A DNA stretch of 64,000 nt from Callipepla californica brunnescens (Eukaryota; Chordata; Aves; Galliformes; Odontophoridae): contig JALIRH010000002.1 of the NCBI GenBank assembly GCA_023055505.1, positions 41,582,233-41,646,232 of the forward strand, written 5' to 3'. The stretch's first letter is position 1; each line of letters starts with the position of its first letter. The translations under genes and the position numbers were made by a program. A model generated the notes under the pieces. The model had not been told where the DNA came from. It did no database searches and was given only the letters and a program-made list of their open reading frames with translations. Positions 1-13,000 of the stretch are shown here, in pieces.

Positions 1-3000
1 TCAGAAAACATTGTCGCCGACACGCTGATAATGGCCCGGGTACCCTCTGTTTTTGTGTTCTTTGTTGATCAGGTGAAAGTATGACTGTATCAATGAATCC
101 TTTCTGCATTTTATCATCTCCACATACTTTTTACATCCTGTCCATAGGATTTACTGTTTAGCATTGGCTTTTTTTGCCAGCAGCTGTTTGGAACAGTTTT
201 TTTTAAACCACATTCTGATCACGATTCATTCATTAATTCTAATTGTTTTTGTAGCTTAGAATCAGTTTTCAGTGCTGGTTGTAGTCTGAGTTCTTCCCAA
301 GAAGGGAAAACAAACAAAGAAACAAACCTTGTGTTAATTGTTTCCTGTAAAGCAGCTGGTATGCTTTTTATACTGTAAAAATAACTTTTAATTCAGCATG
401 TGTTTTCTTTTCACGTAACCACACTATTCTTTTACCATGCTTCAGTGTGTGTATGTGCTCTTATAAAAAGTTGATTAATTCATCTCTTGGAGGGTGGCTG
501 ATGGGGACCACTTGTCCTTTCTAGGTCACCAGGTCAGATGCAGCCTGTCATCTGTACCCAGTAGCCTCTAACTGATAGATGGCTTGTCTGTAGGCTCTGC
601 AAACACTGTGTTGGTTGGTTTGGTTTCTTCTGAAGGGGTTTACATTAAAAGGTGCCTATTACAAAAGAGTAGAAAAATGGCTGAAATTAATGGGAAGTGT
701 GACAGCACATGCGTAGAGAGCATTTGTGCAAATGAAAGCAGCAGAAAGGCTAGTGATGTAGCAATGTTATAAGAACAGAAGAACTGTGAAATGGAGTGCT
801 TAGATGGAGAGTTAAGGTAAGTTATGACAGGAGTTGATACAGCTTGAAGCAGAAAGCACATCTAGTGCTTTTTGGTCCGGATATGGTTTTGTACCACTGG
901 AATTGTTTCTGCATGTTTCCAAAGTCCATATTGTATTGAAATTAGAAATAAAATAAATCCAAAAACAAAGAAAGAAACTCTCATTCTTAATTTTGCATGT
1001 CACTATCTGCTCTTTGACTCTGATAAGTCTCATTTAATTCAAATCATGTCATTTGCAATTAAATATTTGACTGTGGTACATGCCACTATTTATAAAAGTG
1101 GATCACTTCATCCTCAGAGAAAGGTAATTTTTTTCTTTTATTAGTTGTAGAACTGATAAAAATCTGTTCTTCCTCCTGATTTTGTCTTTTTTGTTGTTGC
1201 TTGCAACAGACTGTAACTTACAGATGTGGAGCAGCAACAAAACCAAAGTCCTGTTGGATATTAAAATATAGAATGTTGCTAGACTTTTAATTATCTAAAA
1301 GAAGCATAAAATGGCAGTAATACAGGTGCTGGTGTCCAGCAGACCTATTTTGCAGGAGCTGTTGTGTCGTGTGGTCCCTGCAGAGCTTCCTGTTGTTGCT
1401 GTGGTCTGTCTGCATGGGGCTGATGGCTTGCTTCGGGCCATGGCAGTCTGTAGCTGTGGTTTTTATATTCCAGCTGATCTTTAATGAAAAGTGCATTCCT
1501 CTTAAATAAGTGATCTGACACAAATCTGCGTCTCAATTTTTGAAGCCACTTTTATAACATCGCTCATCAATTATGGACTGAGTAAGTAAGCAGTAAATGT
1601 TTGTGTTCCTTGCACAGACTGTAAACTTTCACTCGTTAACCTTTTTGTAGGGCAATCAAACAAGAGTTCAGAAAAAGCTCTTTTTTAAGCCCACGCACTA
1701 TCTACTGAAAGGCTGCTGTGTAACTTTAGCTAGGTACTGCATGAGAATGTTCTCTTGGGTTTGGTCAGGAAGAGAACAGTGTTGCTGGAGATGCTGAGAG
1801 AATGGTCAAGTCTGTTGCTCTGTCAAGGACAGACAAGTGTTTTTTGGATTGTTTCATAATGTACCTGCTGAGTTCTGATAAAATTGTCAGGGGGTCAGTG
1901 CTCATTTATACACAGTTTCTTTTAGTACATTTTATAATCAGTGTGCATGCAGATGAATGTGGTATTTTTCATCTTTTGAATTTGTTTCTACAAAGTCTTT
2001 GAAATAATTTTTCTTCAGTGCGGCGAGTAAAGCCATTAAAATTTAGCTTGTAAAATGTTTTTTGCTGCAGGCTGTAGAACTCCATGATTGGATTGCTCAG
2101 GTGTCTTAAGCCCTCTCAGATAAATACTGCAGGTTCCTAGCAATAGTGTGGTTTATGAAACACACTGAAAGACTTAAAACATGCTGGCATGTGAGCTTAC
2201 TGACAAAGACCAGGAAGATTAGGAGACCAATTTAGGAGATTGATTGATCCAAGCTCCCTTGTAGTAAGAGTACTATGCCCCCAAATTAGAGTACAGAAGA
2301 ACTGCTGTGGAACAGTTCGGAAATAGCAGAGCATATCTTGCTAGTGGGAGGCAAGCATTAAGTAAACGTGGACTAACATAAGGTGCTGATATTGTCCAGC
2401 TTGTGCATCACTCTCATAGATCCAAATGCACCAGAAAGTTTGGTGCAGAGCTGCTTATGTGGCTGTGGATGAGGTGACTGAATTAAACCTTGAGCTGGCT
2501 TGGGGCTGTAAGAGACAGCAGGACCAAGGATGGTGGGCTGGAAGAGAAAAGGGGAAAAGTGATATCTGGTGATAAGTGGTTGCATAGTACCGCTTTTCTA
2601 ATGTGAGAAGTAACTTGACAAACCATATGCAACTTCAGTGGTGACAGAGGAGTCCTATCAGACTTTTATCTTCTTATATCCAAGGTTGAAGTTCTGTATT
2701 ACAATTAGGGTGACCTAAGGGTTAAAAAAAATAAAAATAGTCACCATTGAGAACATCAGTCTCAACACTTACTCTGCTTAACTTGTGGTCATAGTGCCTC
2801 TCTTGCATGGGTTACAGTGGTTGTGTAGCCTCAGTATGGGTCAGTGCAGATAAGACAGGCAGTCTGCCTGAAGCAGGACGACCAGTATTCCATCGGTTTG
2901 GCCGGACGGATTGCTTGTCCTGTGGCTGTGCTGCACTGACTTGGGAGGGAAGAGGGAGGTGGGCTTCTGAACTGCCAGACCACCTCCTCTGTAACTGTAG

Positions 3001-5667
3001 TGCCAGAAGCACATCCTAGCTGCACCTACTTCCCTCCTCTGTTGGCCTTCATCCTACATCTCTGACTGGCCGACAGTAATGCTTTGCTGTCATCTTAGGT
3101 GCAATAGATCTGCAGAGCCAGAGTGGCTGATTTGAGCATCTAGTATGCAAATAGGATGACCTTTCTGCTGTGATTACTTTTTTTTTTTCTTTAAATGAAT
3201 GTATAAATCATGGATATCTCACCATTAAATGAAGCCCTTCTGTGAAATATGAGAATGACGTGCGGCGTTTTTATCTTTCTCCAGTCTGTCCATTCTCATT
3301 CTCACTGCTGTGTCAATCCACTAGCAAGCCCCTAAACAAGTGGCAGTCTGTTGAGGCCAGAAGTTCTGTAAGTCTTATCCACAAACACACAAAGTGGAGT
3401 GAAGTGAGCGAGGCTGACTGCTGTAGCTGGAAGCTCCTTCTGTACGCGTCCATCTTGAGCCGCTTCTTCAGCCGCCCCCACTCATGTAAAACATGACAAG
3501 TCTGCCTGGGCTGCTCTGGGGGCTTTCTTTTGTGTCAGGAGCTTTGAAGCACGGCTCTGCTGGAGCCTTCTGCAGTCACCGAAGGTGCCACTGCCTCCTG
3601 CAGTGAGCTGGCTCTGCTGGAGGCTGCCGTCCTGCAGCGCGGCTGATCACAGGCTGCGTGCCCTGGTTCAGCCTCAGTGGGTCAGAGCCTGGTTTGAAAT
3701 AGCAGTAAAGCTGTGCTGAAGCCAGGACAACGGAATATGAACTAGAATGGCTATGATGAAATTAGACATCTTTTGTCAGGTCTCACAAGGTGATGTTGTC
3801 AGTGCAGGGGAAGACAGGTGGCTGAGGATGTGGCTTTTCTGCCTTTTCCCCCCACCCTGTTGTTCATAGAGGACTTCTAAGGCATTGTTTGAGAGTGGTC
3901 TCCAGCTCTTCTCTGCAATGAGTTCCTGGGGTGGCAGGGATTGGTGCTCTTTAAAGCACAAAATGGTCAGGGCTGAAGTTAAAGGCTTATTCCAAGAGTT
4001 TCTACTGTGGCAAGTGAGGTTAAAAAAAATCAAATCCCTGTAATAATCAGTTTGATGAAGTTGGAATCAAAAACAACGGGAATGCTTCAATTTAATCTGA
4101 GGACCATGGCTTGTTTTCGACAGCGTTTTTAAGTATTCTTTTCAAATTATTTGCGTCAAAGTTCTTTATATAGCACAGTCTGCTTCTCCTCTCAAATTAG
4201 TGGTCAGCACAAAAGTAATGTGTCAAAACTGGTGGGATTACAAAAGTGCACATACAATATAAGACAGGGAAAATTAGTTCCAGAGTTTCTGGCAGTACTT
4301 GAAATTCAAGACAGCTCTGATTAGTAGTTTAAAATCAGTGTCAAACTTACAGCTTTCTGGTGTTTAGATTTTTATTTTTCAGAATATCTCAACTGTGTTG
4401 AAAATTGTAGAATCTTCTCTAGGTCTTACATTCTAGAAAAGGGATGCAAGTTATTTTTTTCTGTGTTATGTGACTTTTATAGTGAATGATGGTCGTACTG
4501 GCTTCGTGCTCAGAGATGAATAGGATTAAAGGTGCCTCTGGGGACTAGTAATTAATGCACTGTTCTCTGTGATAATGGCCAAACTGTATCTGATGGCATA
4601 GGTGTGTTTCTTCAGATAAAGATTTTATGATACCTGATTTTATTCAATCTGAACTTGTGCTCAGGAGTTAAGTGCTTCTTCTTATGACTTGAATGATTTC
4701 TCTGTGGGTTTTCACACGGGAAAAAATCAGGAAAAAATTGTGCCATCACAATACTGATGTGCAACTGTATAGTCTAAGCATCACAAGTTACATTAGCATT
4801 TCATACTGATTTCTGTGGATTTTTTTGTTTGCCCTTGACTTCTAATGAGACTGTTAGCTACAAGCGATATCAGTGCCCTTGGGCAGATCCTGATTCTGAA
4901 ACTAGAAGCTGACAGCTGTGGCCGGAGGGGGTTGTTCAATGCAATACAGTGTGGCTTTGCCAATAATTTTAATTTCCTAAACAGACTTAAAAAAAAAAAA
5001 ATAATAAAAAAAAAATGGTAGGGCAGGAGGAACAATTTAATTGCTGAGGCCTAAAATTAATGGAAGTGACATTGTTTTATTAATTCATTTTGTTCACGTT
5101 GTAAGTATTCTGTACATTGATTACAACACAGAGAAAATACATCTGCAATATTTAGACAAAAATATTAGAGAATAACCTCCCTGTCTGAATTCAGTGACTG
5201 CCTGCCCTGCACAAGTGGATACTTCTAGTGGTTCAAAGCCTCAGAAATAGAGTGTAATAGTGGAAAAATAGAGCTGTTTGATGGAGTACTTTTATGCTCA
5301 TAATGCTGAAATCCTGTACAACAAACAGAACCCGAATTTTCAAAGATGACAAAAAATGAAAGGCTACAATTTCAAAAAAAATATTCAGTGTTGACATACT
5401 TGAATTTGTGTACCTGTTAAGTGGAGCTCGCTAAGTAGTTTGTGGTCGTTGATGTGCAGCTCAGTCCTATTGAGAATATTTTGGGAGAGAAAGAAGCCAT
5501 GAGGAAAACTTGGAAGGAGAAGTCTCAGTTATTTGATGGACTTCACAGTGGATCTTTCCTTTATTCCAACTCACAAGTTAGGAACTTTTTTGCATGGCAA
5601 AATACAGAAATTTGCTATTTCCTTTGTGCTCAGTGATACAAGTTAGGACTGACAGTGCCACAGTTTC
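1..5667 (+). other. CDH2 intron 2, non-coding stretch
   Basis: No open frame here resembles a known protein, and I see no RNA gene or intact mobile element. There are A-runs at 4989-5001 and 5006-5015. A GC- and CpG-richer patch lies at about 3400-3700, and another moderately GC-rich patch at about 2870-3030. Short ORFs on both strands are at chance length for AT-rich intronic DNA. Confidence 0.7.
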
Positions 5668-5689
5668 TTTTTTTTTTTTTTTTTTTTTT
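5668..5689 (+). repeat. Poly-T run (about 22 bp)
   Basis: This is an uninterrupted T tract. No LINE or SINE body with target duplications is recognisable beside it, so it is treated as a mononucleotide microsatellite. Confidence 0.95.
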
Positions 5690-8600
5690 CCATGTTTCTG
5701 TCAAACTGCAATAGATCTGAAAACAAGGGAGGTCTGTTTTTCTCAAATGACAAACGCACTGCCTCAGTGGTAATTAAGTTATATAGGCTTAGCTTTCATT
5801 AAATGCATTGCTTTGGTTTTTCTCTTGCACGTTCTTAAAGCAACAGCGAATAGCAAAATTTAGTGACTTCCAGTCAGCACAGAAGTTGCAATCAAAGCTT
5901 AAAATGATTTTATTTTGCAGAAATAACATAGTTAACACTGGAGATTAATCATTCCATGCATGTTTGGTGTTTTTCCTTCTCTGATTCCAGAGTAATGCAC
6001 TGCACTTCCAGTGCTGTTCTAAGACTGTCCTGATAATAGGACTTTATTCTTCAGAGTGTTACCCAAAGAACAGCCTGACCTGTTGCAGTGCGAGTCAGAA
6101 TGCCAGTACTGCTCAAACGTTACATGTGCACTTAAAATTAGAGCTAATGAGAAGGATGCATGTCTCCTCAGGCAGGTATCAGCAGTTGCTCTGATTAATC
6201 TTTAATTTGTCATTGGCGCAGGTTACAAGCTAGCATCACACTGCTTGAAATCTTTATTTTAATTTTTTGTATTCGTTCTGCTCAAGTGTGCCCACTGTAT
6301 GGTGCCTCCTAGCAAGACATTATTCAACAGAACTTACATGTCCTTTTTTTTTTTTTTCCTCATTGAAATGTAGTGAAGTTGGATGGGACTTTATTCCTGT
6401 GGAAGCCCCATCCTAAACTAGTCACACAGGGTGTTGTTTCTAGCTTAGACAAGCTTTATCATACAGTTCCTTTGTAGCAGAAGAGTGACGGTGTTGATCA
6501 TGGCTTCACTGCTCCCTTACTTCTATGATGAAGCTCTTGACAGAGCTGAGCACAGTGGGAGCTGATCCACTGCAGGAGGAGTACTAAACCATAGGGAATG
6601 CTACTCTACTCTCAGGTAATCCCTTTCTTTCCCAGAAAGACACTGTTGTTGTTGCTCTGGAGAGCAACTGCCTGTGTCTTTTTATGTGTCAGGAAGAGTT
6701 TCAAAGAGCTGCTGGTGGTCGGGAGGCAGAGAACTTGCTGTGCTTGCGGTAGGACAGCTTGACTGGAGAACGGCAGCTGCCAGAAAGTCTGTTGTTCTGC
6801 CACTCTGCTCTCTGGAAAGAGTTTCCTGACTGCTCTCTCCATCTCCACAAAAAGGAGGGCCACAAACTGCCTGTTTTATCCCCGTCTTCTTCATTATTTT
6901 CTGTAGAGTGTTGAAAAGCCAGGCTCTGGTACTGTTAGCAGCTCACTGAGCCTATGAATTGTCTGTGGGTTTTGCAGAACACACAGGCACTGCCACTGTC
7001 CTTTTCAGAGGTCATTTGACTGTCAAGATGTATGTCATTCATACTGCGTAGCAAAAGAAGAAATCCCTTGTGCAAGTATTCATATTTTTTCCCTTCTGTC
7101 ACACAAGTCCAGGACAGCCATTAATGCTGTGTGTCTTTATACTTGCGTATGGGCTTAAATTGCTCACTACCTAATTTCAAAAGCAGTATTGTTTTGTATT
7201 TGGGAACACGAATGAGCTGCATGATGTTGACCTGGAAGGGATGCACAACTTTAAAGTACTCAGAAGAGCAGGATTTCTGGTACTGGGATGACTGATTTAA
7301 AAAATGGCAGAGCATTGTTCAGTTTTGGAGTGGAGAGCAGTTGTGCTCTGAAAACAAGCTAAAAAAAATGTTGAGAGGCTGATGAACGTTTCAATAATGA
7401 AAAAAAAAATAAAACAAACTGCGTGCTAAAGGCTTTAATTTAAAAATGAAAAAAATCAGACTTATTTTTTCCTAGTTTGCTATACAGCCCAGTCTGCTTT
7501 TTTTTTTTTTTTTTTTTTAATGCCACTTTTCATTGAACAGCCCAGTACGTAAGAACAACATCTGGACACCTTGCCTAGTTTGTCATCTTCCATAGTGCAG
7601 TTAAAAGAATATTATCATGCACACGGGAGATCACCACATGGTTAAAAAAAACGTACTGCTCAAACACAGTAGGTGTAAGGCTAGTTGGAAGTCATTTGGT
7701 TGCCTCACTGAAGCACAGTATTTTCTGCTTGCTTGTTCTACCTTCCTTTTTTGTTGTACTGCCAAGCTTAGTGCTTGTATTGCTGGTCAAGGTAGCTTTT
7801 GTCTTATCATTGCTTCTGTATCGTATTGGTTTTCCATCTTATCAGCACTGCACTACTGCAACTCATAACTGTGGAATTAGATGTGGAAGAAATGTTGGGT
7901 CACACTTGAAAACAAAGAAACGAGACAAAAACCTCTTGGTTCCATGAAACTGAATTTCTTCTTTCCTGTGATAGGATTAGGCACACCATATTGCAAGCTG
8001 TATTGCAGCAGCACTCCATCTGAGTTCACTGGGACTCTGGTGGGTTAATCTAGAAGTCTGCGTGGTGCATTTGGAGAAGTACTGAAGTTAGGCAGCTCTG
8101 AGCATAGTCTTACCTTGGTTTGGTCCTGCTGCTTGGTGACAGGAGACGGACTAGAAGGGAGAGGTAGAGTGGCAGTCGTGTGCCTGAGAAGGGAGGGCAG
8201 TGGGGACAGCAAGCAGCTGGATTTGCTGTGGCGTAGCGTGCCACCCCTTCTACTAGGCAAGGCTAATCTCTGGCTAAGGAGCTTAGACCTGCGCTCCACC
8301 CTTGCACTGGGAATGAAGGCTCTGTTGCAATCTCCAAAGTGTTGGGTGACTTGAAATGCATGGCTTAGCAGTGCATTTAAAAAAAAATAAAAATGGCAAG
8401 TGTCAAAGAAGATAATCTTCCTATTTAAGAAGGGGTCTGGCTATAGAATAAACTCCCAGATACTATCTCTAATAGAATAGCCTTTAGAGGGGGAAGAAAA
8501 AAAAAAATCTTTTCAGAGATAGAGACTCCGCTTCACCTATGAAGCATAAGAGACAATGTGAGAAATCTTAATATAAAATCTTCTTATGTTCACTTGAAAT

Positions 8601-10037
8601 AGTCTTTTGTAAAGAAAAAGAAGTGAGAAAAATGGGGAAAGGCCCCCTCACCTCATCAGAGGCTCAGAGTTGAACTTCTCATAGAATACAGATTTCGGTA
8701 ACTGCTGACCTTTTACTTTTGGTATTTTAGCATGAAGATAACTGAGGACTCCCTGTCCACCCCCCAGTTTTTTAGCCTTTGTTAATCTAGTGCTTGGCTT
8801 TGGAGAAGAAAGGTTTTTTGTTACCATCAGTTAGAGTCTGCAAGTAAGAAAAATCAAGTTATTCTGCTATTTAAACTTCATCCGTTCTTTCTCTATTTTC
8901 TCACTGACTTAAAAATAATTGAGCAAAACTCAGAGTGAGAAAAGGCACATGCTTCAGAATTCCCTTTGAAAGCTACAGATACTAGGGCTATTTAAAGAAA
9001 ATTACACAAAACATATGTACCTGTGAATTAATGACCGTTATCTCCAGCCATCACTTGGATGTCGGATGTGGTTGGAGCTGCTCACGCATGTGCAGCATTT
9101 CCAGCCTCGCTGAGGTCAGTCTCTGAATGTGCCTTTGTGCATTTTGCTCGCCGCAGGGAGTTCTTCAGGGCAGGATCACAGACAGCCTCTAGGATGATAA
9201 CAGCACAGAGTGGCTGTGGTTTATTTTAGTCCAGTGACTTTGTATCTGGTCGCAGAGCAGAGATAGGAAATAAAAAGGGCTGTGTGCTCCAGGGAGCCTG
9301 TAGTGGGTGTGATTTAGGATGTTATCTGCAGGTGACAAAGTCTTCTATAAACATCAATGCACAGATATTGATGGCCTTTTCTCCTCGGTCTATTATTAGT
9401 TAGTAGCCATTACTGTTTCATGAATTGAATACAGATGGAATGTAGAAGTGAAAACACCAAGAGAAACAATACAAATATAAAAGCTGAATATTTTTAGTAA
9501 CAGAGTGAGAGGCTGACTTTTGTCCTGCATGTCTGTAGCACCTTTTATATCTAAAATTGGAAGAATTAGGGTCCATTCCTGCCATACTGGGTGGAGTATT
9601 CACTTGTTTCTCCACTGGTAGAGTCAGTTTATTTTGCATGTCCGGGTTGCTGATGAAGCATGCTGACTGGGAGATGGGCTTTATCAAATTGCTTCTCATA
9701 ACAGCTCTACAATATGGAATTCTGCAGAACTATGTATTCTCTAAGAAGGCTTGAACCCTCAGTTTTCCAGTTAGTCCCTGAAGCGTTGACACTTGTGTTT
9801 GAGAGATTTGATACAGAATTAATACATGAGAGAATGTGTGTGTCATTGCATTAAGTCAAGATGGTCTTCTGACATCTTCTAAGCTCCCTAAGAGTGAAGA
9901 GACTTAGTTAGAATACTTTTCAACTGAAGTCTGAAGAGGGCTGAGGCCAGGAACAAAGCTGGGAGAAAGATGTCAGGGATTTAAAGGGTTTTTTGTGTGT
10001 GTCTTTCCCGGCAAAATTTTGTGGTGACGTTTGGGGC
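5690..10037 (+). other. CDH2 intron 2, non-coding stretch
   Basis: No coding exon was recognised. The stretch contains T-runs at 6344-6357 and 7498-7518 and short A-runs near 7400 and 8500. A relatively GC-rich stretch lies at 8105-8320. A CpG-containing stretch at about 9050-9340 is a weak candidate regulatory element. A short GTTGGATGGGACTTTATT string near 6378 vaguely recalls a CR1 tail but is too short and diverged to call. Confidence 0.65.
7498..7518 (+). repeat. Poly-T run (about 21 bp)
   Basis: This is an uninterrupted T tract within intron 2 with no recognisable retrotransposon body attached. Confidence 0.95.
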
Positions 10038-10059
10038 TTTTTTTTTTTTTTTTTTTTTT
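10038..10059 (+). repeat. Poly-T run (about 22 bp)
   Basis: This is an uninterrupted T tract within intron 2. A short (TTTTTG)n tract lies downstream at about 10269-10291. Confidence 0.95.
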
Positions 10060-13000
10060 GTTCTTACTGTTGTTATTTGCAAAGCATGCTGCTAATGAAA
10101 AACTCTGCATAGTGCAGGCTGTAATTACTGTTATCTGTGGTCTAACCATTGCACAGTATGCATATTTTTTGATGTCTGTAATTTTCTGACAGGATGGTGC
10201 TGGTGAAATGCCACGTAAATTCCAGTCCATCCGTTTTGCTAGTTAGCTGATTTACCTTTAACAAGCTGGTTTTTGTTTTTGTTTTTGTTTTGCTTTCTGA
10301 CAAAGTTTGAAGACTTTCTGTTGGGTTTTCTGCATGTGATGACTAATGATTACTTTACAAGAATAGCCCCAGACTTGTTTGAAAGGACTTCTTTTGCTCC
10401 ACTGATCATTTGACCTCATGTAGTCCTTTTCAAAGCAGTTGCACACGGGCTAAATTGACCTTTTTGACGTAAGCTTGTGCCATGTAACAGCGTACTCCCG
10501 AGTTAATTGAAGACTTCCAAGTAGATCTTTCCTGTACTCCCACTATATTCCTTACTCCCTGAAAGTGAGACTCAACCCTGCAAGTTCTACACCTGCTTTA
10601 CTAAACACAGACTCCAATGTTGTTGTTCTCAGCATTTTTTATATTCTTCTCCACATCTCCCTCAGCCTGCTAACCCAGAAGAGCCTTACCTTTTCAGTGT
10701 GTGCCTCAGGAGCCAGCGGCACCAGTACTTAGCATTTCAGGAGTGCTGCTTTCCTACAAGAGCAGGTGACCCTAGCAGCTGGCAACCTCATTGTGCATAC
10801 GCTTAAGCTGTAGCACATCCAGATGGTGGAAAGCTAAAGCTGCCGTCTGCTGCTAGTATCCACCAAAAAAGTTGCAGGTATATGGTAGATATTGCTAGTC
10901 CTTTTAGCTCTAACTAGATCATTCTGCAGTTAATCTTTCCTTTTTTTGTATAGCTATTTTCTTGTATGAGATAGCTCTCTAACAGTGCACGTGGCTAAGA
11001 CTTCACATCCCTTAAGTGGGCCTGCTTACTCAGAACATCTCATGAGGCTCCTGAATTCACACTGTGGAGTAAAAACTGTTTTTCTTTTTGAAAAGATCCA
11101 AGTTAAATGATAAGTTAAATAGCAGTACTGTTTGTGATGGGAGGTGGAGTGCATTCTTGAGAGTGTAATAAAGGAACATAAATGTGGAGGTTACACAACA
11201 GAGGCATAAATAGATCTGAATGAATGGTGAGAAAAGTTATTCTGCAGTTGTCTGTTGCTCTCTTGGGATGTGGTGCAAGACCAAAGTTAACTTACTTTGT
11301 CATAAACCCATAATCTGTCAAATTGCTTAAATGTTTGTGGTTTCACTGTATAGTAAGCCTTTCCACAAGGTGCCATACTCAGAGGGCTGTGCTCATTTTC
11401 AAAGCAAGATTACAGGGTGGGAAGAGGTAGTGTCAGCACAAAATAAAAGGGGAGTGAAGATCCCACCCTGACTTTCTTGGTAGCAATGTAAGGCTAACTA
11501 GACTTTGAAGTCAGCCAGTATTTTAACTTAGTGATTTCCTGAGGGAAGAAAGTGTTTCTGGTGGTTTTGCTACAGAGATTTCAGAGATGACCAGGATGTT
11601 GCAGGGTTTGCTTGGGTGCTCTTTAATCAGAGAAAACTCAGATGGGCCTGTTGCATTTTGGCTAGTTACCTCACTTTTCCATGGCTTTTTGAGGGATGAG
11701 GGGAAGGGGTGGTAAGAGCCACTCTGTGTACAATTGCCGTAGCTTCCTTCCCTCTGCACGCAGTGAAGTAACAGTGTGGTTTTGGTCGTTCCTCTTCTTG
11801 GTGTGGTTGATTCTTTCTGTGATTAAAAATGCTGGTGCACTGAAAAGCCTAGGTGGCATCAGCTGGAAGGCCAAATATATCATTTTTGAGCGTAGATCAT
11901 GTCATTTGCAGTGCAGCTCCTCTATCCAGAAGCACTTTGTGACCTCTTTGCTCGTTTTTTTGAATCCCCCGGTTCCCAAATTTTGAGAAGGAGAACAATG
12001 ACATTTGCTTCCCAAGCTGTTAACAAGAGCACATAAAAGCATTGTATAAATGTAGCTTTTAAAGAAATAGGGCAAGGCCTGTGGAGGAAGAAGTCAGTTG
12101 GATGGAACTAGTGCCAGCTCAGATGGGATTTTTGAGAGCATAACAAAGTAATTTGATCCTTTAGAAACAGCTCCTGGAAATTCAGAGAAGGGAGAGGCTG
12201 GTGGGGGTTGTTCCATGGAAAGCTTTTGTAGCACAGACAAATAATGTACTTTTTTTTTTTTTTTGAGCAAAAATTGAAGTGCAGAGAAGTGCTTCAGGCT
12301 GCAAGCACCTTTGCCTTCAGAGCACACTTGGTACTTGTGCTTTTTTAGTAACCTTGTGTTTGGCTTTGATGCCAGAGAGGCCTCTGGTGCCAGCTGGGCT
12401 AAGTCTGGCATCAGCTGTATGAGGAAGGACTGGCAGCAGCCAGTTAGACCTGGCCTGCTCCATGCACCCATCGTGGCAGTTCCTGTGCCCCCACTCACTG
12501 CAGCTGGGCCTGCTTAGCTGGGTGCTGTTGGTATGGCTTTCAATGGCAGCTAAAAGAAATCCACCAGCTTAGGTAACAGTGATGAGAGTTCATGTTAAGA
12601 ATCAGTAAGTGTCCAGAAGAAGTTTACGCACACTGGTGTTTTGAGTATTTGGTAGCTTATAGTAGTTTATTTTTTTGCTGCAAAGTAATCTTTTGGTAAA
12701 ATGCCAAGCCTAAAGAAAAAAAAAAAAAAAGACTGTTTATCTTATTACCATTTGTAACGCTCACTGAACATCCAGATTTTTAATTAACTGGCTTGCAAGC
12801 CGCCTCTCCCTCATACTTCTTGCTTTTCCAATCTCTGCGGTCTCCCCCCCACAGTTGTTGCGTTATTCTTTTGTTAGTGTAGCAAAATGAAACACGAAGA
12901 TTGTTAAATAGTTTCAATTAAAAACTCTGGATAATTAGCTTTAATTTGTGGCAGAATAATATCTGTACTGTAAACAAGCAGTTATTTGGAGATAAATCTT

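Noticed and set aside
6365..6425. Possible CR1 tail (GTTGGATGGGACTTTATT)
   Set aside because: Only about 18 bases resemble the CR1 3' end and the rest does not follow the consensus.
12094..12498. 134-codon open frame on the - strand
   Set aside because: Its lysine stretch comes from the T-run at 12250; there is no recognisable domain, splice context or codon pattern, and this length is expected by chance in 64 kb.
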